Below are positions 47,487 through 52,102 of a stretch of 52,102 nt of DNA, piece after piece. Source of the stretch: Candidatus Omnitrophota bacterium (GTDB taxonomy: Bacteria > Omnitrophota > Gorgyraeia > Gygaellales > Profunditerraquicolaceae). The stretch spans positions 1 to 52,102 of the forward strand of contig JAPLLS010000094.1 of the NCBI GenBank assembly GCA_026387435.1, read 5' to 3'. Position 1 is the first letter of the stretch; each line of letters begins with the position of its first letter. Both the position numbers and the translations under genes were made by a program. A model generated the notes under the pieces. It ran no database searches. It worked only from the letters and a program-made list of their open reading frames with translations, and was not told where the DNA came from.

Positions 47487-47948
47487 ATGGAGTCAAATGT
47501 TTTAATGCAGTTTAAGGATCTGGGGCTGGGGATGGTTTTGGCGTTGTCGGCTTTAGGGTCGGGATCAGGGGCCGGGATCGCCGGCATGGCCGCCATCGGA
47601 GCCTGGAAAAAGAATTACAGTCAGAATAAGGCGGCGTCTATGCTTTTGGTTGCTTTTGTCGGCGCGCCCTTGACGCAAACGGTTTATGGTTATATTGTCA
47701 TGACCAAGCTCTATGAATTAGCTAGCCGCGGCCAGTATCTTTGGGGTATCGGCGCTTTTGCCGGTGCGGCCATCGGGCTTTCCGCGTATTGGCAGGGCAA
47801 GTGCGCTGCCAGCGCCTGCGACGCTATGGGCGAAACCAATAAAGGGTTTACCAACTACCTGATCGTTCTGGGGATGACCGAAACCGTAGCTTTGCTGGTT
47901 ATGGTTTTTACCCTGACTATCCTGGGCAAGCTGTCGGCCGCGGGATAA
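47487..47948 (+). CDS. atpK: V-type ATP synthase subunit K (proteolipid ring)
   Basis: Ring subunit that carries the ion through the membrane. 153 residues, two fused helical hairpins (four membrane segments). The ion carboxylate is Glu132 in GMTETVALLV; the first hairpin has Gln64 (PLTQTVYGY) instead of a second Glu, the standard V-type layout. Thr63, Gln64, Tyr67, Gln103 (YWQGKCAA) and Glu132 align with the Na+ ligands and their partner in Enterococcus hirae NtpK, aligned from memory. GAGGAGG at 47475-47481 supports the start. Two structured repeats flank the gene. Confidence 0.95.
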   Translation: MESNVLMQFKDLGLGMVLALSALGSGSGAGIAGMAAIGAWKKNYSQNKAASMLLVAFVGAPLTQTVYGYIVMTKLYELASRGQYLWGIGAFAGAAIGLSAYWQGKCAASACDAMGETNKGFTNYLIVLGMTETVALLVMVFTLTILGKLSAAG

Positions 47949-47997
47949 CCCGGGTTGAAATAGCGCAGGTTTTGTGGTGGCATTGAATGATTCTTGC

Positions 47998-48063
47998 CCC
48001 CTCGCGCTATCTGCGCTCGGGGTCAAAAAATTCTTCTATAGTTAATGTTGGGAATTTTTTGAG
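47998..48063 (+). repeat. Two-hairpin repeat, copy 2 (between atpK and tRNA-Val)
   Basis: The first hairpin is identical to copy 1 (47998-48022). Second hairpin: CAAAAAATTC with GAATTTTTTG (10 bp) around TTCTATAGTTAATGTTGG. The stem differs from copy 1 on both arms in a compensating way while the loop is largely conserved. It ends directly at the tRNA-Val acceptor. Confidence 0.8.
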
Positions 48064-48140
48064 GGGCGCTTAGCTCAGCTGGTTAGAGCATCTGCTTTAC
48101 ACGCAGAGGGTCAGGGGTTCAAGTCCTCTAGCGCCCACCA
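48064..48140 (+). tRNA. tRNA-Val (anticodon TAC), CCA encoded
   Basis: Acceptor GGGCGCT (48064-48070) pairs with AGCGCCC (48130-48136), discriminator A, then CCA at 48138-48140. Anticodon stem TCTGC/GCAGA around TTTACAC gives TAC. D and T arms are normal. Confidence 0.97.
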
Positions 48141-48169
48141 TAAATTCGCCCGCGAAGCGCGAGATATGA

Positions 48170-48196
48170 AAAAACTGTTGCAATTAAGCGGTTTTT
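48170..48196 (+). terminator. Probable terminator after tRNA-Val
   Basis: AAAAACTG (48170-48177) pairs with CGGTTTTT (48189-48196), one T-G wobble, ending in T5. It lies between tRNA-Val and tRNA-Asp. Modest strength. Confidence 0.45.
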
Positions 48197-48223
48197 AGCT
48201 TAAAATTAAAATCCTGTTCTTGT

Positions 48224-48302
48224 GGGGTCGTAGTGTAGTCTGGTTTAACACGTCGCCCTGTCACGGCGAAGATCGCGAGTTCAAATCTCGTCGACCCCGC
48301 CA
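48224..48302 (+). tRNA. tRNA-Asp (anticodon GTC), CCA encoded
   Basis: Acceptor GGGGTCG (48224-48230) pairs with CGACCCC (48292-48298), discriminator G at 48299, CCA at 48300-48302. Anticodon stem TCGCC/GGCGA around CTGTCAC gives GTC. An 8-bp hairpin begins at the discriminator base (48299-48323). Confidence 0.97.
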
Positions 48303-48323
48303 AATCTGCTGGCTGGATTTGGC
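48299..48323 (+). repeat. Hairpin overlapping the 3' end of tRNA-Asp
   Basis: GCCAAATC (48299-48306) pairs with GATTTGGC (48316-48323) around TGCTGGCTG. It includes the discriminator and CCA of tRNA-Asp. No T-run follows, so it is not a canonical terminator; it may affect 3' processing or be a remnant repeat. Confidence 0.5.
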
Positions 48324-48346
48324 TCCCCACCTCAAAAGCATTGATT

Positions 48347-48374
48347 TTGTTTTTATTCTATGATACTTTATAAT
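48347..48374 (+). promoter_or_regulatory. Candidate promoter of the cheC-like gene
   Basis: TTGTTT (48347-48352), a 16-bp spacer, then consensus TATAAT (48369-48374). Located ~50 bp upstream of the cheC-like ATG and after the tRNA genes. AAGGAG is also present just before the ATG. Confidence 0.5.
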
Positions 48375-48424
48375 CTGAAGCAACAGCCCTTTTTCGATAA
48401 CCATTATTATAAAAGGAGTATCCG

Positions 48425-49033
48425 ATGAAAGACGAGATGGATATTTTAAGAGAAGTTTCCAGCATTGCCGCGGGACACGGCAGCGTCGCTCTTTCCGAGA
48501 TTCTGGGCCGTAAAATTACCATGGAGATGCCGGCGCTGGACATTATTTCTTCGCAGGGGATGTTGGGCAAGATCAATAACGAGCAGATCGTGATCTGTGT
48601 TTTTAGCAATATATTAAGCGGCTTAAAAGGCGAGATCCTTTTTATCCTGGACGAAAAAAGCGCTTTTAAGCTCATTGATATGTGTTATCGTTCCCAGACG
48701 GGGGATAAGAAGAGCAGCTTGTTCACCGAAATGGGGTTTTCTGTCATCAAAGAGATCGGGAATGTGATCATTTCTTCTTATGCCGGAGCACTGAGCATGA
48801 TATTGCATACGGTTATAATCCCATCGATTCCGACCCTGGTCAGCGGTTCTATTCATCAAGCTATGAGCATGGTCGCTTCCCCTTATGTCGGCGAAAAACA
48901 TATTCTCTTGGCCGAGGCGGTATTTGCCGAGCCGCAAGAAAAGATCCTGGGTACTTTTTATTTGATCTTAAACGACGAAGCGATGCGTTACGTTCAGGAT
49001 GGCTGCAAGAAGATTTTGGAATCTTTAAAGTGA
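48425..49033 (+). CDS. CheC-like phosphatase / chemotaxis-family protein
   Basis: A 202-residue protein with the two-fold repeat of CheC/CheX/FliY: MDILREVSSIAAGHGSVALSEIL and GFSVIKEIGNVIISSYAGALS. Such proteins dephosphorylate CheY-P through D/S-x3-E-x2-N motifs. The second motif is intact (S-x3-E-x2-N), while the first reads D6-x3-E10-x2-S13, with Ser replacing Asn. AAGGAG (48413-48418) supports the ATG. The next gene encodes a receiver domain, a plausible substrate, although no CheA, CheY or flagellar genes are in the window. Confidence 0.8.
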   Translation: MKDEMDILREVSSIAAGHGSVALSEILGRKITMEMPALDIISSQGMLGKINNEQIVICVFSNILSGLKGEILFILDEKSAFKLIDMCYRSQTGDKKSSLFTEMGFSVIKEIGNVIISSYAGALSMILHTVIIPSIPTLVSGSIHQAMSMVASPYVGEKHILLAEAVFAEPQEKILGTFYLILNDEAMRYVQDGCKKILESLK

Positions 49034-49043
49034 GACAACGATT

Positions 49044-49957
49044 ATGAGTTTTAGGACGCGCAGACCCGGGATCTTCTCTCCCAGCTTTTAACCGGAGAAG
49101 GATACCTGGTTTATTCCTGCAGCACCGAGGTCCAGGCTCTGGAAGTCCTGGAAAGCCAGCTTTTTAACCTGGTGGTCTGCGATTTTGTTTCTCCGACCGT
49201 AAGAGGAATAGAAGTAGCCAAATATATCCGCGCAAAATTCAATCTTCGCCACCTCAGTATAATTATGATCATCGACAGCAAGGATCCGATAAGTAAAATA
49301 AAATGTATTTACGCCGGGGCCGACGATTATGTGGAAAAGCCTTTTGAGCCTGCTGAATTTCTGGCCCGGGTTAAAGCTTCTTTTGTCCGGATGACCCGCG
49401 ATCTGGACGCGAACCCGCTGACGAAACTCCCGGGGAATATTTCCGTTTTTAAAGAGCTGGAGAACCGGATAAAGTCGCATGTTTTATTCGCCGTCGGCTA
49501 TGTCGATCTGAACAAATTCAAGGAGTTCAACGATAACTACGGCTTTGATATGGGGGACAAGATCATTTATTTCACCGCCCAGATCATTATTAGGGCCCTT
49601 AAGAAATTCGGAGAAACTGATGATTTTCTCGGCCATATCGGCGGCGACGATTTTATCTTTATAACCTCCGTAGACCGGTGGGAGGGGCTTTCCAAGGATA
49701 TCGTTGTCGAATTCGATAAGGGCAAGCTTGAGTTTATGAACCAGGAAGATATTACCCGGGGTTATCTGGTGGCCAAGAACCGCAAAGGCGAAGTTACTCA
49801 AATCCCGCTTTTAGGGATCTCCGTAGCCGTGCTTACCAACGAGTACCGGAATTTCTCCCACGTGGCCCAGTTAAGCCAGATCGCCGCGGACTTAAAACAT
49901 TACGTCAAGGGGTTGGGGGGCAGCGCTTATGCCAAAGACCGGCGGACGGAGGTATAA
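49044..49957 (+). pseudogene. Receiver-GGDEF response regulator, broken at its 5' end
   Basis: The frame from 49055 encodes a receiver domain and then a GGDEF-like domain of ~190 residues. The phosphoacceptor is the Asp of VVCDFVSPTVRGIEV, and the Lys is in YVEKPFEP. The GGDEF motif is GGDDF, and the Mg site lies in YVDLNKFKEFNDNYG. The frame has no usable start: the only nearby ATG (49044) is in another frame, and the receiver frame has TAG at 49052-49054. The first beta strand and acidic pair (usually ILxVDDD) are absent, so the gene seems to have lost ~22-25 bases. A GTG at 49172 would begin in mid-receiver. Could be a real pseudogene or an assembly fault. It follows the cheC-like gene. 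Confidence 0.75.
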
Positions 49958-50008
49958 AAAGACAGCTGTTAAGAAATAGTTAAGGATGAGGTTTGTTTAA
50001 GAACCTGG

Positions 50009-50039
50009 GCACCTTTTGCGGTTAAGGTGCATTTTTTTT
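50009..50039 (+). terminator. Rho-independent terminator
   Basis: GCACCTT (50009-50015) pairs with AAGGTGC (50024-50030), then A and T8. It ends the cheC/receiver transcript. Confidence 0.85.
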
Positions 50040-50059
50040 AAAATACTTGAGGAGCGAGA

Positions 50060-50380
50060 ATGGTGAACATCGAGGAATTCAAAAAATTAGAACTTAAGAT
50101 CGCCAGGATCAAGGAAGTCACGGATCATCCTAATGCGGACAAATTATATGTGCTTACCCTGGATCTGGGGGATAAAACCAAGCAGGTAGTCGCCGGCATC
50201 AAGAAATCCTATGCCAGCCAGGATCTTGTCAACAGGCTGGTGGTGGTGGTGGATAATCTGGAACCGGTAGTGTTGCGGGGCGTGGAAAGCCAGGGGATGA
50301 TCCTGGCTGCTTCAGACGAGAACGGAATCGCGGTTTTAAGCCCGGATAAAGAAGTCAAGCTCGGCAGCATAGTTAAATGA
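50060..50380 (+). CDS. tRNA-binding (Trbp111/MetG C-terminal-like) protein
   Basis: A 106-residue OB-fold protein with the family signatures KLELKIARIKEVTDHPNADKL and LRGVESQGMILAA. Free-standing versions such as Trbp111 bind tRNA; others are the C-terminal domain of methionyl-tRNA synthetase (beta chain). Which is meant cannot be told. GAGGAGCGAGA upstream supports the ATG. It starts ~20 bp after the terminator, so a new transcript may begin here, although I see no clear promoter. Overlaps the next gene by 4 bp. Confidence 0.9.
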   Translation: MVNIEEFKKLELKIARIKEVTDHPNADKLYVLTLDLGDKTKQVVAGIKKSYASQDLVNRLVVVVDNLEPVVLRGVESQGMILAASDENGIAVLSPDKEVKLGSIVK

Positions 50381-50838
50381 GAGTATCTTTTAAGCAAATG
50401 ATCCCGCAGGAGTTTTGTTTGAAATGCCGGGGCTGCTGCCGGTTCAGCCGGCAAGACAGCGTTTGGCAGCCGCATCTTTTGGAAGAGGAAAAATCCGAGG
50501 TGGCCAAGATCCAGATCGTCCCGGCTCCCGGGGGAAATGATTTTATCTGCGGCAATCTTTCTTCCGGCGACAATAAATGCAAGATCTACGCGAATCGTCC
50601 TTTTGAATGCCGGTTTTATCCGTTTCTTTTTGACCGCAAGAAAAAAAAGGTGTTTCTGGCTTTGGATCCCAACTGCGCTTTTGTCCGGGAAAACAATAAA
50701 AACCTGGAATTTGAAGAATATACCCGCAGCTTAATTGAGCTGGTCCAGAACAAGGGGTACCTGGATATCCTTAAAAATAACCCTTTTCTGGCTCAGGAGT
50801 ACGAAGGGGTAAAGGATCTTATCGAACTTAAAGTATAG
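50377..50838 (+). CDS. YkgJ-like cysteine cluster protein
   Basis: A 153-residue protein with FCLKCRGCCRFS (C-x2-C-x2-C-C) near residue 14, then KCKIYANRPFECRFYPF near residue 68 and DPNCAFV. This is the pattern of the YkgJ / DUF3109-like family, thought to bind zinc or an iron-sulfur cluster. Function unknown. The ATG overlaps the previous stop (ATGA), implying coupling. The C-terminal 50 residues are helical and charged. Confidence 0.82.
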   Translation: MRVSFKQMIPQEFCLKCRGCCRFSRQDSVWQPHLLEEEKSEVAKIQIVPAPGGNDFICGNLSSGDNKCKIYANRPFECRFYPFLFDRKKKKVFLALDPNCAFVRENNKNLEFEEYTRSLIELVQNKGYLDILKNNPFLAQEYEGVKDLIELKV

Positions 50839-50841
50839 TCT

Positions 50842-51544
50842 ATGGGACTTAAGAACTTATCACTTGCCGACCGAAAGCTTTTCCGGGAATTCCTCGGCCT
50901 GCAAGCCCACGAACTTTCCGTTTACTCCTTTGCCAATATTTATATCTGGCGCAGCATCTTTGACATCCAATGGGAAATAATCGATAAAAACCTGTGCGTT
51001 TTTTTCTTTGATCCAACCGGATGTTTTCTTTATCTTCCTCCTCTCGGGCAGAATTTGAGTTTGAAAGCTTCCGGAGAAGCTTTTAAGCTTATGGACAAAA
51101 AAAATAAATGCCCGGCAGTGTCATTTTAAAAAAGATTGCCTGGATCTGTATAAGCTTTGGGCCCAGGAACGTTCTTCCGGCAATAACGACACGGTATATA
51201 AAGGCATGCTTAACGACGGACTCCTTTGCCTGGAGGGGATTTTTGAGCCTTTTGCCGAGCTGGGGCTTAAGGCCAGGGTCGTGCAGATCGATGGAAAGAT
51301 CAAGGCTTTTACCGTTGGTTTTGAAATGAGCCCGGGAACTTTCTGCATTTTATACGAATTTGCCGATCTATCGGTTAAAGGGGTAAGCCAGTATATCTTC
51401 CGCAGGTTTTGCCAGGAACTGGAGGCTTATAAATATATCAACATCATGGATGATTCCGGGTTAAAGAATCTTAAGGCCGTAAAAGAGTCATACCGGCCTC
51501 TCAGGCTGATCCCTGCTTTTATCGCGGACAGAAAAAATGGATAG
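50842..51544 (+). pseudogene. DUF2156-like gene with frameshift at a run of eight A and an apparent internal deletion
   Basis: Two adjacent frames read as one protein. The first (50842-51129) begins GLKNLSLADRKLFREFLGL and contains FLYLPPLGQNL. The second, reaching from ~51100 to 51544, contains CLDLYKLWAQERS and ends RLIPAFIADRKNG. Removing one A from the run at 51097-51104 joins them into one ORF (MDKKINARQCHF). DUF2156 proteins relate to the lysyl-phosphatidylglycerol synthetase C-terminal domain. The usual middle segment (G-R-K-Y-H-x-K-R-N-x-x-N-x-F type) is missing, so an internal deletion is also likely. Could be a sequencing error, slippage-expressed or a decayed gene. Confidence 0.65.
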
Positions 51545-52102
51545 AAAAATAGATGAGGTAGAATTTGTAATCTTTGACACCGAGACAACCGGGCTCGATC
51601 CTAAAAGCGGCGACCGGATCGTAGAGATCGCCGCTTTGAGGTTCAAGGGAGAGCAAAATCTGGGGCAATTCCATAGCTTGGTAAATCCGGACCGCCAGGT
51701 TTCTCCCCGGGCTTTTGAAGTCAACCAGATTAGTTCCGAGATGCTCAAAAACGCCCCTAAAATGGAGGATATCCTGCCTGATTTTCTGAATTTTATTAAA
51801 GGCGGCTGTTTATGCGCTTACAATATGCCCTTTGACCTGGGATTTCTTAATAACGAACTGGCTCTGGCTGGAAAGGCCCCGCTTGAGGATTTTGCCATGG
51901 TGGATATTTTGACGATGTCCAGGAAGTTGTTCCCCGGTCTGGAAAGACACGCTTTGTGGTTCGTGGCTAAAACTTTAGGAATAGAGAATATTCAGAAGCA
52001 CCGGGCATTCTCGGACGTAGAAATGACCTGGGAGCTGTTCCGGCGCATGAAAAGTTCGCTTCAGGAAAAAGGCGTAAACGAGTTCAAGAATTTTCTGACC
52101 CT
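51537..52102 (+). CDS. DEDDh 3'-5' exonuclease (DnaQ/PolC epsilon-like), 3' end outside window
   Basis: An ATG at 51537 opens a frame still open at the window end (188 codons visible). The three exonuclease motifs are present: FDTETTGLD (Exo I), NMPFDLGF (Exo II) and HRAFSDVEMT (Exo III, with His five before Asp, the DEDDh type). Such proteins proofread for DNA polymerase III or act as repair nucleases. It may be the N-terminal part of a longer fusion. The start overlaps the end of the preceding gene by 8 bp. Confidence 0.9.
   Translation, partial: MDRKIDEVEFVIFDTETTGLDPKSGDRIVEIAALRFKGEQNLGQFHSLVNPDRQVSPRAFEVNQISSEMLKNAPKMEDILPDFLNFIKGGCLCAYNMPFDLGFLNNELALAGKAPLEDFAMVDILTMSRKLFPGLERHALWFVAKTLGIENIQKHRAFSDVEMTWELFRRMKSSLQEKGVNEFKNFLT

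Noticed and set aside
47718-48026. Second minus-strand ORF starting MTPSADSARG
   Set aside because: Antisense to atpK and rooted in repeat copy 2; no family resemblance.
51108-51329. 73-codon ORF within the DUF2156-like gene
   Set aside because: Third frame; the conserved residues lie in the other two frames.

Overview
The window (about 52 kb, roughly 47-50% G+C by eye, every protein gene on the + strand) looks like a chromosomal segment of a Gram-negative bacterium from the PVC side of the tree. My best guess is Omnitrophota (former OP3). The grounds are a Chlamydia-like V-type ATPase operon with a DUF2764 gene, type IV prepilin-like genes, and a 4,324-codon ORF with a Sec signal peptide, since giant ORFs are known from Omnitrophota. 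This placement is inference; no ribosomal RNA is present to confirm it.

Region 1 (1-8.9 kb) is a replication block: the 3' end of dnaA, dnaN, a DciA-like gene, gyrB, gyrA, tRNA-Glu and glmS, with recF missing from its usual slot. Region 2 (8.9-12.9 kb) is a compact prepilin cluster: three type IV prepilin-like proteins, a PilX-like protein, two paralogous small exported proteins flanking a third small membrane protein, a HAMP protein, then rsmI. Region 3 (13.05-26.03 kb) is one uninterrupted ORF for a predicted exported mosaic protein. It carries a radical SAM motif, an HExxH metallopeptidase-like motif, a GHKL ATPase domain, an H-box-like motif and a JAMM-like motif, with short DGG linkers between modules. 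It has its own candidate promoter, a leader hairpin and a strong terminator.

Region 4 (26.1-40.7 kb) is the pyrimidine operon. A strong promoter leads into a PyrR-binding leader and an attenuator, then pyrR, pyrB, pyrC, an endonuclease Q-like gene, tRNA-Arg, a SLOG-family gene, carA, carB, mutM, an ICMT-like methyltransferase, pyrK, a glycosyltransferase, a half-size TauE-like gene, pyrD and pyrF. Every UMP step except pyrE is present. CarA has lost its glutaminase catalytic triad, so the enzyme may use free ammonia. The endonuclease Q-like protein ends in a consensus beta-clamp-binding peptide.

Region 5 (40.7-48 kb) is a V-type ATPase operon (E, DUF2764, A, B, D, I, K), and K retains the residues that bind Na+ in the Enterococcus enzyme. 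Two copies of a two-hairpin repeat flank atpK, and tRNA-Val and tRNA-Asp follow. Region 6 (48.3-52.1 kb) holds a CheC-like phosphatase, a broken receiver-GGDEF gene, a tRNA-binding protein, a YkgJ-like cysteine-cluster protein, a frameshifted DUF2156-like gene and the start of a DnaQ-type exonuclease that runs off the window.
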